Shown: one piece after another, positions 38,940 to 51,304 of the stretch | Position numbering within the stretch: position 1 is the first letter of the stretch | Layout of the letters: every line of letters begins with the position of its first letter | Assembly (NCBI GenBank): GCA_026414745.1 | Contig: JAOAIK010000029.1 | Location: 1 to 64,000, forward strand | From: Roseococcus sp. | Lineage (GTDB): Bacteria > Pseudomonadota > Alphaproteobacteria > Acetobacterales > Acetobacteraceae | Reading direction: 5' to 3' | DNA: 64,000 nt | The notes under the pieces: model-generated | Databases searched by the model: none | Told to the model about the DNA's origin: nothing | Seen by the model: only the letters and a program-made list of their open reading frames with translations | Position numbers and translations under genes: made by a program

Positions 38940-39950
38940 ATGAACGAGTTCCTCGCCTCGCCCATCGGCGTGCTGGCGCTGACGGTGGCGCAGGCGCTGG
39001 CCCTGCTGGTGCCGGTGCTGGTGGCGGTGGCCTACCTCACCTGGGCCGAGCGCAAGGTGCTGGCGGCCATGCAGCTCCGCAAGGGGCCCAACGTGGTGGG
39101 GCCCTTCGGGCTGCTGCAGCCCTTCGCCGACGCGATCAAGATGCTGATGAAGGAGACGATCATCCCCTCCGGGGCGTCGCGCCTTCTCTTCCTCGCCGCG
39201 CCTATGCTGACCTTCGTGCTGGCGATGCTGGCCTGGGCGGTGATCCCGGTGAATGACGGCTGGGCCATCGCCGACATCAACGTGGGCATCCTCTACCTGT
39301 TCGCCATCTCCTCGCTCGGCGTCTATGGCATCATCATCGCGGGCTGGGCGTCGAACTCGAAATACGCCTTCCTGGGCGCGCTGCGCTCGGCGGCGCAGAT
39401 GGTGAGCTACGAGGTCTCCATCGGCTTCGTGATCGTCACCGTGCTGCTCTGCGTCGGCTCGCTGAACCTCACCGAGATCGTGCGCGCGCAGCAGACGGTG
39501 TGGTTCGCCATCCCGCTGCTGCCGATGTTCGTGATCTTCTTCATCAGCGCGCTCGCCGAGACGAACCGCGCGCCCTTCGACCTGCCCGAGGGGGAGAGCG
39601 AGCTGGTGGCCGGCTTCTTCGTCGAGTACAGTTCGATGAGCTTCGCGCTGTTCTTCCTCGGCGAATACGCGAACATGATCCTCATGAGCGCGCTGACCAC
39701 CATCCTCTTCCTGGGTGGCTGGCTGCCGCCGCTGCCCGTCGCGCCCTTCACCTGGATCCCCGGGCCGGTGTGGTTCGCGCTGAAGGTGGCGGCCTGCCTG
39801 TTCGTCTTCCTCTGGGTGCGCGCGACATTCCCGCGCTACCGCTACGACCAGCTCATGCGGCTGGGCTGGAAGGTGTTCCTGCCCTTCAGCCTGCTCTGGC
39901 TGGTGCTGACGGCGGCGGTGCTCAAGCTCACGGGGTGGCTGCCGGCATGA
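38940..39950 (+). CDS. nuoH: NADH-quinone oxidoreductase subunit H
   Basis: Membrane subunit linking the arms and lining the quinone channel (336 residues, eight helices). Signatures [20 protein letters not shown] and the acidic loop [25 protein letters not shown] are unmistakable. Starts 4 bp after nuoG and overlaps nuoI by ATGA. Confidence 0.96.
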   Translation: MNEFLASPIGVLALTVAQALALLVPVLVAVAYLTWAERKVLAAMQLRKGPNVVGPFGLLQPFADAIKMLMKETIIPSGASRLLFLAAPMLTFVLAMLAWAVIPVNDGWAIADINVGILYLFAISSLGVYGIIIAGWASNSKYAFLGALRSAAQMVSYEVSIGFVIVTVLLCVGSLNLTEIVRAQQTVWFAIPLLPMFVIFFISALAETNRAPFDLPEGESELVAGFFVEYSSMSFALFFLGEYANMILMSALTTILFLGGWLPPLPVAPFTWIPGPVWFALKVAACLFVFLWVRATFPRYRYDQLMRLGWKVFLPFSLLWLVLTAAVLKLTGWLPA

Positions 39951-40450
39951 GTGCGTCTCAACCCTTCCGGCTCGACCGCTTCGCGCGGTCCTTCCTGCTG
40001 GCCGAGCTGGTCGGCGGCATGGCGCTGACGCTGAAGTACTTCTTCAGGCGCAAGGCCACCATCAACTACCCCTACGAGAAGACGCCGCTTTCCGCGCGCT
40101 TCAAGGGCGAGCACGCGCTGCGCCGCTATCCGAACGGCGAGGAACGCTGCATCGCCTGCAAGCTGTGCGAGGCGGTCTGCCCCGCGCAGGCCATCACCAT
40201 CGAGGCCGAGCCGCGCGCCGACGGCAGCCGCCGCACGACGCGCTACGACATCGACATGACGAAATGCATCTACTGCGGCCTCTGCGAGGAGGCCTGCCCG
40301 GTGGACGCGATCGTCGAGGGGCCGAACTTCGAGTTCGCGACCGAGACGCGCGAGGAGCTGATGTACGACAAGGAGCGCCTGCTCGCGAACGGCGACCGCT
40401 GGGAAAGCGAGATCGCCAAGCGTCTCGAGCTGGACGCGCCCTATCGCTGA
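39947..40450 (+). CDS. nuoI: NADH-quinone oxidoreductase subunit I
   Basis: 23-kDa subunit (167 residues) with two [4Fe-4S] clusters (N6a, N6b): [13 protein letters not shown] and [13 protein letters not shown]. An amphipathic N-terminal helix anchors it to NuoH. The stretch [10 protein letters not shown] precedes the first cluster as usual. A 79-bp gap with a strong hairpin separates it from nuoJ, the only sizeable gap in the operon. Confidence 0.96.
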   Translation: MSASQPFRLDRFARSFLLAELVGGMALTLKYFFRRKATINYPYEKTPLSARFKGEHALRRYPNGEERCIACKLCEAVCPAQAITIEAEPRADGSRRTTRYDIDMTKCIYCGLCEEACPVDAIVEGPNFEFATETREELMYDKERLLANGDRWESEIAKRLELDAPYR

Positions 40451-40460
40451 GGATCACGCC

Positions 40461-40481
40461 GGCCGCGGCGGTTCCGCGGCC
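40461..40481 (+). terminator. Hairpin inside the nuo operon (nuoI-nuoJ gap)
   Basis: Perfect 8-bp arms GGCCGCGG (40461-40468) and CCGCGGCC (40474-40481) with a 5-nt loop, 10 bp after the nuoI stop. Not followed by T. It may set segmental mRNA stability between soluble-arm and membrane-arm genes or cause partial termination. Confidence 0.4.
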
Positions 40482-40529
40482 CAACGCAAGGTGGGTTGAG
40501 ATGGCCCGGTTCGAGGAAGGAGGCAGCCG

Positions 40530-41210
40530 ATGATCGCGGCACTCGCCTTCTACGTGTTCGCCTTCATCCTGATCGCCTCGGCCGTGATGGTCGTCACCGC
40601 GCGCAATCCGGTGCATTCGGTGCTGTGGCTGATCCTCGCCTTCTTCAACGCGGCCGCGCTGTTCCTCATCGCGGGGGCGGAGTTCCTGGCGATGATCCTC
40701 GTCATCGTCTATGTCGGCGCGGTCGCGGTGCTGTTCCTGTTCGTGGTGATGATGCTGGACGTGGACTTCGCGCAGCTGCGCGAGGGGTTCCAGCGCTATG
40801 CGCCGCTCGGCGCGGTGGTCGGCGGCATCCTGTTCCTCGAGCTGGTGCTGGTGCTGGGCGCCTGGCGCTTCGCCTCCGACGCGCCGGACCTGCGCCTCGC
40901 CCCGATCCCGGAGGGTGTGACGAACACCGAGGCGCTCGGCCGCATCCTCTACACGGACCACATCTACCTCTTCCAGCTCTCGGGGCTGATCCTGCTGGTG
41001 GCGATGATCGGGGCCATCGTGCTCACGCTGCGCGAGCGGCCGGGCACGAAGCGGCAGAACGTCGCGGAGCAGATCGCGCGCAGCAGCGCGGTGACGATGA
41101 CGCGCCCCGCGATCGGGGCCGGCATCCGGCGCGAGGAGATCCTGCGCTCGCTGCCGCCCCCCGAGCCGCCCGCCCCGCAGCGTCTCGAGCAGCACGGGGG
41201 GCACCACTGA
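40530..41210 (+). CDS. nuoJ: NADH-quinone oxidoreductase subunit J
   Basis: Membrane subunit (226 residues, five helices) with the deformable third helix ([21 protein letters not shown]) that relays conformational change to the antiporter subunits. A strong AAGGAGG ribosome site precedes the ATG. The hydrophilic C-terminal tail (from about residue 175) is alphaproteobacterial in style. Overlaps nuoK by one base. Confidence 0.95.
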   Translation: MIAALAFYVFAFILIASAVMVVTARNPVHSVLWLILAFFNAAALFLIAGAEFLAMILVIVYVGAVAVLFLFVVMMLDVDFAQLREGFQRYAPLGAVVGGILFLELVLVLGAWRFASDAPDLRLAPIPEGVTNTEALGRILYTDHIYLFQLSGLILLVAMIGAIVLTLRERPGTKRQNVAEQIARSSAVTMTRPAIGAGIRREEILRSLPPPEPPAPQRLEQHGGHH

Positions 41211-41521
41211 TGCTGAGCATCGGCCTCGCGCACTATCTCATCGTGGGCGCGATCCTCTTCGTTCTGGGCGTGTTCGGGATCTTCATGAACCGCAAGAACG
41301 TCATCGTGATCCTGATGAGCGTGGAGCTGATCCTGCTCTCGGTGAACCTCAACCTCGTCGCCTTCTCGGCCCGCCTCGGCGATCTCACGGGGCAGGTCTT
41401 CGCCATGTTCATCCTGACGGTCGCGGCGGCGGAGGCGGCCATCGGGCTCGCCATCGTCGTCATCTACTTCCGCAACCGGGGCAGCATCGAGGTCGAGGAT
41501 GTCTCGGCCCTGAAGGGTTAG
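41210..41521 (+). CDS. nuoK: NADH-quinone oxidoreductase subunit K
   Basis: Small antiporter-like subunit (103 residues, three helices). The conserved membrane glutamates lie in [16 protein letters not shown] and in the last-helix [16 protein letters not shown] overlaps the nuoJ stop (TGATG). Confidence 0.95.
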   Translation: MLSIGLAHYLIVGAILFVLGVFGIFMNRKNVIVILMSVELILLSVNLNLVAFSARLGDLTGQVFAMFILTVAAAEAAIGLAIVVIYFRNRGSIEVEDVSALKG

Positions 41522-41525
41522 CGCG

Positions 41526-43436
<1,911 letters not shown>

Positions 43437-43439
43437 GCG

Positions 43440-44954
43440 ATGAACGCCGCGGGCTTCCCGATCCTCTCGCTCATCACCTTCCTGCCGCTGGTGGGCGTGC
43501 TGGTTATCCTGTCCGTGCGCGGAGAGGAGGCGGTTGTGGCCTCCAATGCGCGCTGGACCGCGCTGTGGACCAGCCTCGTCACCTTCGCGCTCTCGCTCGT
43601 GCTCTGGGCGCGCTTCGACAAGGCCAGCCCGGAGTTCCAGTTCATCGAGCAGGCCTCCTGGCTGCCGGAGTTCGGCATCGGCTACATCATGGGCGTGGAC
43701 GGCGTATCGGTGCTGTTCGTCCTGCTCTCCACCGCGCTGACGCCGCTGTGCATCATCGCCTCCTGGGAGGCGGTGCAGTCGCGCGTGCGCGAGTACATGA
43801 TCGCCTTCCTCGTGCTCGAGACGATGATGGTGGGCATGTTCTGCGCGCTCGACGTCGTGCTGTTCTACATCTTTTTCGAGGCCGTGCTGATCCCGATGTT
43901 CCTGATCATCGGCGTCTGGGGCGGCGCGCGGCGCGTCTATGCGGCCTACAAGTTCTTCCTCTACACGCTGCTCGGCTCGGTGCTGATGCTGCTCGCCATC
44001 ATCGCGCTGTGGTACCAGGCCGGCACGACGAGCATCCCTGAGCTCTACGAGTTCGACATTCCCTTCGCGATGCAGGTCTGGCTGTTCCTCGCCTTCTTCG
44101 CCTCCTTCGCGGTGAAGGTGCCGATGTGGCCGGTGCACACCTGGCTGCCGGACGCGCATGTGGAGGCGCCGACCGCGGGCTCCGTCATCCTCGCGGGGGT
44201 GCTGCTGAAGATGGGCGCCTATGGCTTCCTGCGCTTCAGCCTGCCCATGCTGCCCGATGCCTCGCAGTACTTCGCGCCGATGATCTACGCGCTCTCCATC
44301 GTGGCGGTGGTGTACACCAGCCTCGTGGCCCTGGCGCAGGAGGACATGAAGAAGCTGATCGCCTATTCCTCGGTGGCGCACATGGGGATGGTGACGCTCG
44401 GCATCTTCACCTTCAACCAGCAGGGCATCGAGGGCGCGCTGTTCACCATGCTCTCGCACGGGGTGGTCTCGGGCGCACTCTTCCTCTGCGTGGGCGTTCT
44501 CTACGACCGCGAGCACACGCGCGAGATCGCGCGCTACGGCGGGGTGGCGAAGATCATGCCCGCCTACGCCATGGTGTTCATGCTCTTCACCATGGCCTCG
44601 GTGGCGCTGCCCGGCACGGCGGGCTTCCCGGGCGAGTTCCTGGTCATCCTCGGCGCCTGGGCGGTGAACCCCTGGGTGGCCTTCGGCGCGGCGCTGGGCA
44701 TGATCCTCGGCGCGGCCTACATGCTGCTGCTCTACCGGCGCGTGGCCTTCGGGCGCATCACGCGGGAGTCGCTGAAGGGGCTGCTCGACCTCAGCCCGCG
44801 GGAGCATGCGGTCTTCGCCCCGCTGATCGTCCTCACCCTGTGGATGGGCGTGCACCCGCAATCCTTCCTCTCCTTCTTCTCGGCGACGGTGGCGGAGCTG
44901 GTGCAGCAGCATCAGGCCGCCATCTCGGCCGGATCGCGCTTCGCGGGGCTGTGA
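43440..44954 (+). CDS. nuoM: NADH-quinone oxidoreductase subunit M
   Basis: Antiporter-like proton-pumping subunit (504 residues, 14 helices). The essential Glu is in [16 protein letters not shown], the Lys in [22 protein letters not shown], and the later Lys-helix [15 protein letters not shown] is intact. Begins 3 bp after nuoL. Confidence 0.96.
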   Translation: MNAAGFPILSLITFLPLVGVLVILSVRGEEAVVASNARWTALWTSLVTFALSLVLWARFDKASPEFQFIEQASWLPEFGIGYIMGVDGVSVLFVLLSTALTPLCIIASWEAVQSRVREYMIAFLVLETMMVGMFCALDVVLFYIFFEAVLIPMFLIIGVWGGARRVYAAYKFFLYTLLGSVLMLLAIIALWYQAGTTSIPELYEFDIPFAMQVWLFLAFFASFAVKVPMWPVHTWLPDAHVEAPTAGSVILAGVLLKMGAYGFLRFSLPMLPDASQYFAPMIYALSIVAVVYTSLVALAQEDMKKLIAYSSVAHMGMVTLGIFTFNQQGIEGALFTMLSHGVVSGALFLCVGVLYDREHTREIARYGGVAKIMPAYAMVFMLFTMASVALPGTAGFPGEFLVILGAWAVNPWVAFGAALGMILGAAYMLLLYRRVAFGRITRESLKGLLDLSPREHAVFAPLIVLTLWMGVHPQSFLSFFSATVAELVQQHQAAISAGSRFAGL

Positions 44955-44958
44955 GACG

Positions 44959-46380
44959 ATGAGCTGGACCCTCGCCCTCCCGGAGATCGTGCTGGCGCTC
45001 TCGGGCCTCGGCATCCTCGTCGCCGGCGTTCTGCCGCGGCGCGACATGACCTTCCCCTGCACCATGCTGGTGCTGGGCGCCTTCGTGCTGGCGGGCGTGC
45101 TCGTGCTGATGCAGGGCGAGGGCACCGCCTTCGGCGGGCAGTATGTGGCGGACGGCTTCTCCGCCTTCATGAAGCTGCTCGCGCTCGCGGGGGCGGCGCT
45201 GGGCCTCGTGCTCGCGCTCGATTGGAACCGGGCCGAGGGGCTCTCGCGCTTCGAGTTCCCGGTGCTGGTGCTCTTCGCCACGCTCGGCATGCTGGTGATG
45301 ATCTCGGCGAACGACCTGATGAGCCTCTACCTGGGGCTCGAGCTGCTGTCGCTGCCGCTCTACGTCATCGCCGCCTTCGCGCGCGACAACGCGCGCAGCG
45401 CCGAGGCGGGGCTCAAGTATTTCGTGCTGGGGGCGCTCGCCTCGGGGCTGCTGCTCTATGGCGCCTCGCTCGTCTATGGCTTCGCCGGCACCACGAACTT
45501 CGACCGGCTGGCCGATGCGCTTTCCTCCCCGCAGGAGGTCTCGGCGGGCGTGGTGGTGGGCATCGTCTTCGTCATCGCGGCGCTGGCCTTCAAGGTGGCC
45601 GCGGTGCCCTTCCACATGTGGACGCCCGACGTGTACGAGGGCGCGCCCACCCCCGTCACCGCCTTCTTCGCCAGCGCGCCGAAGGTGGCGGCGGTCGCGC
45701 TCATGGTGCGGGTGCTGGCCGGCCCCTTCGGCGAGATCCAGGGCCAGTGGCAGCAGGTGGTCGTGCTCGCCTCGCTCGGCTCCATGGTGCTGGGGGCGCT
45801 GGCCGCGATCGGGCAGGCCAACATCAAGCGGCTGATGGCCTATTCCTCCATCGGCCACATCGGCTTCGTGCTGATGGGCCTCGCGGTGGGCGGCGAGAGC
45901 GGGCTGCGCGGCGTGCTGGTGTACATGGCCATCTACCTGTTCATGAACCTCGGCGCCTTCGCCGTGCTGGTGGCGATGCGGCGCGAGGGCCGCGCGGTGG
46001 AGGGGGTCGCCGACCTCGCGGGGCTCGGCCGCACCGATCCGGCGATGGCGCTGGCCATGGCCGTCTTCATGTTCTCGATGGCCGGCATCCCGCCGCTCGC
46101 GGGCTTCTTCGCCAAGCTCTACGTGCTGCTGCCGGCGGTGGAGCAGGGGTTCTGGATCCTGGCGGTGGTGGCGGTGCTCTCCTCCGTCGTCTCGGCCTAC
46201 TACTATCTGCGCATCGTGAAGGTGATGTATGTCGACGCGCCGCTGCCCGGCTTCGCGCCGCGGCCCATGGGCGTCTCGCTGGTGCTGGCGGGCACGGGCG
46301 CCTTCACCCTGTTCTTCTTCCTGCTGCCCGCGCCGCTGCTCGCGGCCGCGCGCAAGGCGGTGGCGGCGCTGATCGGGTGA
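44959..46380 (+). CDS. nuoN: NADH-quinone oxidoreductase subunit N
   Basis: Third antiporter-like subunit (473 residues). Identified by SLYLGLELLSLPLYV (Glu), FKVAAVPFHMWTPDVYEGAP (Lys) and NIKRLMAYSSIGHIGF. Last complex I gene; the biotin-ligase start overlaps its stop by GTGA, so the transcript continues. Confidence 0.96.
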   Translation: MSWTLALPEIVLALSGLGILVAGVLPRRDMTFPCTMLVLGAFVLAGVLVLMQGEGTAFGGQYVADGFSAFMKLLALAGAALGLVLALDWNRAEGLSRFEFPVLVLFATLGMLVMISANDLMSLYLGLELLSLPLYVIAAFARDNARSAEAGLKYFVLGALASGLLLYGASLVYGFAGTTNFDRLADALSSPQEVSAGVVVGIVFVIAALAFKVAAVPFHMWTPDVYEGAPTPVTAFFASAPKVAAVALMVRVLAGPFGEIQGQWQQVVVLASLGSMVLGALAAIGQANIKRLMAYSSIGHIGFVLMGLAVGGESGLRGVLVYMAIYLFMNLGAFAVLVAMRREGRAVEGVADLAGLGRTDPAMALAMAVFMFSMAGIPPLAGFFAKLYVLLPAVEQGFWILAVVAVLSSVVSAYYYLRIVKVMYVDAPLPGFAPRPMGVSLVLAGTGAFTLFFFLLPAPLLAAARKAVAALIG

Positions 46381-47087
46381 GCGCGCCGCGCTGGCGGATC
46401 GAGATCGCCGAGGAGGTTCCGAGCACCCAGACCCTGGTCGCCGCGCGCGCCGAGGCGGGCGAGGCGGCGGGTCTCGCCCTGCTCGCGCGGCGGCAGAGCG
46501 CGGGGCGCGGGCGCGAGGGCCGCGCCTGGCGCTCGCCCGAGGGCAACCTGCACCTCTCGGTGCTGCTGCGGCCCGCCGCTTCCGCCCGCGCCCTGCCGCA
46601 GTTCGCCCTGCTGGCCGCCGTGGCGCTGCACGAGGCCGCCCGCCCGCGCGCGCCGGTGCGCCTCAAATGGCCCAATGACCTGATGCTGGGCGAGGCGAAG
46701 GCGGCGGGCATCCTGGCCGAGGCCGCGCTGGACGCGGCGGGGGCGGTGCGGCATCTCGTGCTCGGCATCGGCGCCAACCTCGCCACCGCGCCGCCGCTGC
46801 CCGACCGCGCGACCGCGGCCCTGGGGCCCGAGATGCCCGAGGATTTCGCGCGCCGCCTCCTCGCCTGCCTTGGCGCCTGGCTCGACCGCCACGCCGCCGA
46901 GGGCTTCGCGCCCGTGCGCGCGGCCTGGATGGCGGCCGGTCCCCCGCCCGGCGCGCCGCTCGCGCTGCGCCGGGGCGACAGGCGCATCGAGGGGCGCTAC
47001 CAAGGCCTGGCCGAGGACGGGGCGCTGCGCCTCGAGGTCGGCGGGCGCGTCCTCGACCTGCACGCGGGCGAGCTGGAGGGGAATTGA
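46377..47087 (+). CDS. birA: Biotin--[acetyl-CoA-carboxylase] ligase
   Basis: Activates biotin to biotinyl-AMP and attaches it to BCCP (236 residues, GTG start overlapping nuoN). The biotin-binding motif RQSAGRGREGRAW is a normal variant of GRGRxGR, followed by KWPNDLML and the LGIGAN strand. There is no N-terminal HTH, so it is a ligase only and not a repressor. Its place after nuoN and before coaX is the usual alphaproteobacterial order. Confidence 0.93.
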   Translation: MSAPRWRIEIAEEVPSTQTLVAARAEAGEAAGLALLARRQSAGRGREGRAWRSPEGNLHLSVLLRPAASARALPQFALLAAVALHEAARPRAPVRLKWPNDLMLGEAKAAGILAEAALDAAGAVRHLVLGIGANLATAPPLPDRATAALGPEMPEDFARRLLACLGAWLDRHAAEGFAPVRAAWMAAGPPPGAPLALRRGDRRIEGRYQGLAEDGALRLEVGGRVLDLHAGELEGN

Positions 47088-47882
47088 ATGCTTCTCGCGG
47101 TGGATGCGGGCAACACCAATGTGGTCTTCGCCGTGCATGACGGGCGGGAATGGCGCGGGCGCTGGCGCATCGCGACCGAGGCGCAGCGCACCAGCGACGA
47201 ATACGCGGTGTGGCTGCTCGCGCTCATGCAGCATGCGGGGCTGCGCCCGGCCGAGGTGTCGCGCGCCGTGATCGGCACGGTGGTGCCGGCTGCGCTCTAC
47301 AACCTGCGCCGCCTCTGCCGCGACTGGTTCGGCGTCGAGCCGCTGGTGGCGCGCTCCAGCCTCGACTGGGGCTTCGCGATCCTGGTCGAGCGCCCGCAGG
47401 AGGTGGGGGCGGACCGGCTGCTGAACGCGCTCGCCGCGCACCATCACTACCGCGGGCCGCTCGTCGTCATCGACTTCGGCACCGCCACCACCTTCGACGT
47501 GGTGGACGGGGAGGGCAACTACCAGGGCGGGGTGATCGCGCCGGGCATCAACCTCTCCATCGAGGCGCTGCACAAGGCGGCGGCGCGGCTGCCGCGCATC
47601 GGCATCGGCCGGCCGCAGGCGGCGATCGGGCGCGACACGGTCTCGGCCATGCAGTCGGGCATCTTCTGGGGCTATGTCGGGCTGATCGAGGGCATCGTCG
47701 CCCGCATCCGCGCCGAGGCCGAGATGCCGGGGATGAAGGTGGTGGCCACGGGGGGCCTTGCTCCCCTCCTGGCCGAGGGCACGCAGGTGATCGAGCGCGT
47801 GGACCCCGACATCACGCTCGAGGGGCTGCGCCTGTTGGCGGCGCGCAATCCCGCCCCCATCTCGGGCAGAGACTCACCGTGA
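47088..47882 (+). CDS. coaX: Type III pantothenate kinase
   Basis: First step of coenzyme A synthesis (pantothenate to 4'-phosphopantothenate), CoaX type (264 residues), which is not feedback-inhibited by CoA. ASKHA-fold motifs: N-terminal [12 protein letters not shown] phosphate loop, [13 protein letters not shown] and [22 protein letters not shown]. The ATG directly abuts the birA stop codon. Confidence 0.95.
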   Translation: MLLAVDAGNTNVVFAVHDGREWRGRWRIATEAQRTSDEYAVWLLALMQHAGLRPAEVSRAVIGTVVPAALYNLRRLCRDWFGVEPLVARSSLDWGFAILVERPQEVGADRLLNALAAHHHYRGPLVVIDFGTATTFDVVDGEGNYQGGVIAPGINLSIEALHKAAARLPRIGIGRPQAAIGRDTVSAMQSGIFWGYVGLIEGIVARIRAEAEMPGMKVVATGGLAPLLAEGTQVIERVDPDITLEGLRLLAARNPAPISGRDSP

Positions 47883-49531
47883 CATCACCCCCCGACATGA
47901 ACGACCTCGCTTTCATCCCCCTCGGCGGTGCCGGGGAGATCGGGATGAACCTCAACGTCTATCGCTGCGACGGCCGGTTGCTGGCGGTGGATTGCGGCCT
48001 CGGCTTCGGCGGGCCCGAGAACCCCGCGGTCGAGATCATGGTGCCCGACCCCGCCTGGCTCGCGGAGCGGCGCGACCGCCTGGAAGCGCTCGTCATCACC
48101 CACGCGCACGAGGACCATCTGGGCGCGGTCGCGCATCTCTGGCCTTCGCTGCGCTGCCCGGTGATCGCGGGGCCCTTCGCCTCGGCCGTGTTGCGGCGCA
48201 AGCTGGCGGAGGCCGGCCTCTCCCAGGAGGTGGAGCTGCACACCCTGCCGCGCAGCACGCGCCGCGCGCTCGGGCCCTTCGAGATCGAGTTCCTGCATGT
48301 CACCCATTCCGTGCCGGAGGCGAGCGCCCTGGTGCTGCGCACCCGCCACGGCACCGTGCTGCACACCGGCGACTGGAAGCTCGATCCGCACCCGCTGATC
48401 GGCCCGCCGACGGACGAGGCGGCCTTCGCCCGGCTCGGCGCCGAGGGGGTGCTCGCCATGGTCTGCGACAGCACCAACGCGCTGGTCGAGGGCCATTCGG
48501 GCAGCGAGGGCGAGGTGCGGCGCAACCTCGCCGCGCTGATCCGCGGCCTCAGGGGGCGGGTGGCGGTGACCTGCTTCGCCACCAACCTCGCGCGCGTGGA
48601 GAGCATCGCGCTGGCCGGCATGGCCGCGGGGCGGGAGGTGGCGCTGTTCGGACGCAGCCTGCGCAACGCGGTGCAGGCGGCGCGCGAGTGCGGCTACCTC
48701 GAGGCCGTGCCCGATTTCGTCAGCGAGGAGGAGGCGGGCTTCATCCCCGACGACAACCTGCTGCTCATCTGCACCGGCAGCCAGGGCGAGGAGCGCAGCG
48801 CGCTGGCGAAGATCGCCGCCGACACCCACCCGAACATCTCGCTCGGCCACGGCGATACCGTGATCTTCTCCTCGCGCATGATCCCGGGCAACGAGCGCGC
48901 CATCCTGCGCCTGCAGGACGAGCTCGCGCGCCGCGGCTGCCGCGTGATGACGGCCGAGGACCATGCCGTGCACGTCTCCGGCCACCCGGCGCGGGACGAG
49001 CTGAAGCGCCTCTACGCTCTGGTGCGCCCGCGCCTCGCCATCCCGGTCCATGGCGAGTGGCGCCATCTCTCCGAGCATGCGGCGCTCGCGCGGGAGTGCG
49101 GCGCGCGGCCCGTCCTGGTGGAGGACGGCGATGTCGTCCGCCTGAGCGGGCAGGACCCGGGCGTGGTGGACAGCGTGCCGACCGGGCGCCTCGCCGTCGA
49201 TGGCAACCGACTTCTGCCGCTGCAGGGCGGGTTGATCGGGGCGCGCAGGCGCATGCTGTTCAACGGCATCGTCGTGGCGTCCCTGGCGGTGGACGGGGAG
49301 GGGAGGGTGCTCGGCCGCCCCCGAGTCTCCGCGCCCGGCCTGTTCGAGGCGGAGGGACCGGAGCCGGAACAGCTGGCGGACGAACTGGCACGCGGGGTGA
49401 GCGAGTTGCCGAAAGGGTTGCGCCGCGAGGACGAGGCTCTGGCCGAGGCCGCCCGCGGGGTGCTGCGCAAGGCTGTGGGGCGCCGCCTGCGCAAGCGCCC
49501 CACGGTCGAGGTGCATCTGCTGCGCGTGTGA
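47879..49531 (+). CDS. rnj: Ribonuclease J-type metallo-beta-lactamase nuclease
   Basis: A 550-residue RNase of the metallo-beta-lactamase/beta-CASP group (5'-to-3' exo and endonuclease in rRNA and mRNA processing). Zinc motif HAHEDHLGA, further ligands in HTGDWKLD, beta-CASP stretch [14 protein letters not shown], and PVHGEWRHL near the C-terminus. A GTG at 47879 overlapping coaX (GTGA) was chosen; an ATG 18 bases later ([11 protein letters not shown]) is equally plausible. Confidence 0.93.
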   Translation: MTSPPDMNDLAFIPLGGAGEIGMNLNVYRCDGRLLAVDCGLGFGGPENPAVEIMVPDPAWLAERRDRLEALVITHAHEDHLGAVAHLWPSLRCPVIAGPFASAVLRRKLAEAGLSQEVELHTLPRSTRRALGPFEIEFLHVTHSVPEASALVLRTRHGTVLHTGDWKLDPHPLIGPPTDEAAFARLGAEGVLAMVCDSTNALVEGHSGSEGEVRRNLAALIRGLRGRVAVTCFATNLARVESIALAGMAAGREVALFGRSLRNAVQAARECGYLEAVPDFVSEEEAGFIPDDNLLLICTGSQGEERSALAKIAADTHPNISLGHGDTVIFSSRMIPGNERAILRLQDELARRGCRVMTAEDHAVHVSGHPARDELKRLYALVRPRLAIPVHGEWRHLSEHAALARECGARPVLVEDGDVVRLSGQDPGVVDSVPTGRLAVDGNRLLPLQGGLIGARRRMLFNGIVVASLAVDGEGRVLGRPRVSAPGLFEAEGPEPEQLADELARGVSELPKGLRREDEALAEAARGVLRKAVGRRLRKRPTVEVHLLRV

Positions 49532-49537
49532 GGTCGT

Positions 49538-49801
49538 GTGAACTGGTTCCTTTCCCTGGTGGTCTTCGCCCTGGTCTGGTGGACCGTCCTCTTCTGCGTG
49601 TTGCCGATCGGGGTGAAGCCCGATCCGAAGGGCGACATCGAGGCCGGCGGCTGGCGCGGAACTCCCCTCCGGCCCATGCTCGGGCGGAAGGTGCTGTGGA
49701 CCACCGCCATCTCGGTCGTGATCTGGGCCGGCATCTACGCCTTTGTGGAGAGCGGCGTGGTCAGCTTCCGCGACGAGTGGCTGGCCATCCCGGACCGCTG
49801 A
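49538..49801 (+). CDS. DUF1467 small membrane protein
   Basis: An 87-residue inner-membrane protein with two helices (residues 4-22 and 56-75) and the family motif WWTVLFCVLPIGVKP followed by a GWRGTPLRPMLGRKVLWTT linker. GTG start at 49538, 6 bp after rnj. DUF1467 members are conserved next to RNase J and often proS in alphaproteobacteria; function unknown. proS is absent at this position. Confidence 0.9.
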   Translation: MNWFLSLVVFALVWWTVLFCVLPIGVKPDPKGDIEAGGWRGTPLRPMLGRKVLWTTAISVVIWAGIYAFVESGVVSFRDEWLAIPDR

Positions 49802-49865
49802 CTTCGGCAGAGGGTGGACGATGCGGCGGTTTCCCACGGCGCGAAATCGGGGTAGCTTTGCCGTC

Positions 49866-51302
49866 ATGCGCGGTTGGATCGAGGGAAGGGGGCGGGTCGC
49901 CGCCTCTGCAACATGGGTGGTCGGCGTCATTCTGGCCCTGGCGCAGCCGGGCGCGGCCTCGGGGCAAACGCTGCAGGAGGCGCTGGCCCGTGCCTACAGC
50001 AACAACCCGACCCTTCTCGCCGCGCGGGCGCAGCTCCGCGCCACGGATGAGGGGGTGCCGCAGGCCCTGGCCGGCTGGCGGCCAACGGTCACGATCACCG
50101 GCTCCTACGGCGTGGTGGACGCGCGCAACACGCGCACGCACACCGGCTTCGACACGGTGACCAACATCCAGCGCTCCCCCGCCAATGCGGCCGCGACCAT
50201 CACCCAGCCGATCTTCCGTGGAGGGCGCACCGCCGCCCAGACCCGCCAGGCGGAGAATGCGGTGCTCGCGCAGCGCGCGCGGCTTCTGGCGACCGAGCAG
50301 CAGGTGCTGGCCGATGCCGTGTCCGCCTATGTCGGCGTGATCCAGAACGCCGAGCTGGTCCGGCTCAACACCAACAACGAGCAGGTGCTGCGCCGCCAGC
50401 TCCAGGCCACCAACGAGCGCTTCCGGGTGGGCGAGATCACCCGCACCGACGTTGCCCAGGCCGAAAGCCGGCTTGCCGGCGCGGGCACCGCGCGCGTGCA
50501 GGCGGAGGGCAATCTCCAGGTGGCGCGTGCCGTGTATCAGCGCGTGATCGGCGAGCCCCCGGGCCGTCTGACGACGCCGCAGCCGCTGCGCACGCCGGTG
50601 CGCAGCGCCGCGGAGGCGCAGCAGATGGCCTCCACGAACAACCCGACCGTGGTGGCGGCGCTTTTTGCCGCAGCCGCCGCCCGCGACAACATCGACGTGC
50701 AGATGGCCGCGTTGATGCCGCAGCTCACCGCTTCCGCCCAGGCCTTCCGGCAGGACAATCAGCTCGGGCGCAACACGCGCCAGACCGGCGGGCAGGCGAC
50801 AGTGAACCTCTCGATGCCCATCTATCAGGGCGGGGCGGAACATGCGGCGGTGCGCCAGGCAAGACAGGTGGCGCAGCAGCAGCTCGCCGCGGTGGACGAG
50901 GCGCGCCGCACGGTCGCCCAGCAGGCCGCGGCGGCCTGGGAAAACCTGCGCAGCGCTCGCGCCGCGGTGGAGAGCGTGCGCGCCCAGATCCGCGCCGCGG
51001 AGATCGCGCTGGACGGCGTGCAGCGCGAAGCCATCGTGGGCAGCCGCACCACGCTCGACGTGCTGAATGCCGAGCAGGAGCTGCTGAATGCGCGCACCAG
51101 CCTCGTCAACGCAATCGCCACCGTGGTCACCGCCTCCTATGCGCTGGCGGGGACGGTGGGGCGGCTCACCGCGCAGGATCTCGGCCTGCCCGTGGAGATC
51201 TACGACATGACTGCCTACTACAACGCGGTGCGCAACCGCTGGGCCGGGCTCGGAGACCTCTCCGGCGTGGCGCTGCGCTCCGCTTCCGCGGAAGGGCGCT
51301 GA
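49866..51302 (+). CDS. tolC: TolC-family outer-membrane efflux channel
   Basis: Trimeric outer-membrane/periplasmic exit duct for type I secretion and drug efflux (478 residues). The ATG at 49866 gives a signal peptide with hydrophobic core VVGVILALAQPGAASG. The mature protein begins with QTLQEALARAYSNNPTLLA, the typical TolC opening, and has the two repeated outer-membrane-factor halves (RGGRTAAQTRQAEN; YQGGAEHAAVRQARQ), and VGSRTTLDVLNAEQELLNAR at the end. An ATG at 49821 is an alternative but adds a charged stretch. No inner-membrane partner is adjacent. Confidence 0.93.
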   Translation: MRGWIEGRGRVAASATWVVGVILALAQPGAASGQTLQEALARAYSNNPTLLAARAQLRATDEGVPQALAGWRPTVTITGSYGVVDARNTRTHTGFDTVTNIQRSPANAAATITQPIFRGGRTAAQTRQAENAVLAQRARLLATEQQVLADAVSAYVGVIQNAELVRLNTNNEQVLRRQLQATNERFRVGEITRTDVAQAESRLAGAGTARVQAEGNLQVARAVYQRVIGEPPGRLTTPQPLRTPVRSAAEAQQMASTNNPTVVAALFAAAAARDNIDVQMAALMPQLTASAQAFRQDNQLGRNTRQTGGQATVNLSMPIYQGGAEHAAVRQARQVAQQQLAAVDEARRTVAQQAAAAWENLRSARAAVESVRAQIRAAEIALDGVQREAIVGSRTTLDVLNAEQELLNARTSLVNAIATVVTASYALAGTVGRLTAQDLGLPVEIYDMTAYYNAVRNRWAGLGDLSGVALRSASAEGR

Positions 51303-51304
51303 CG

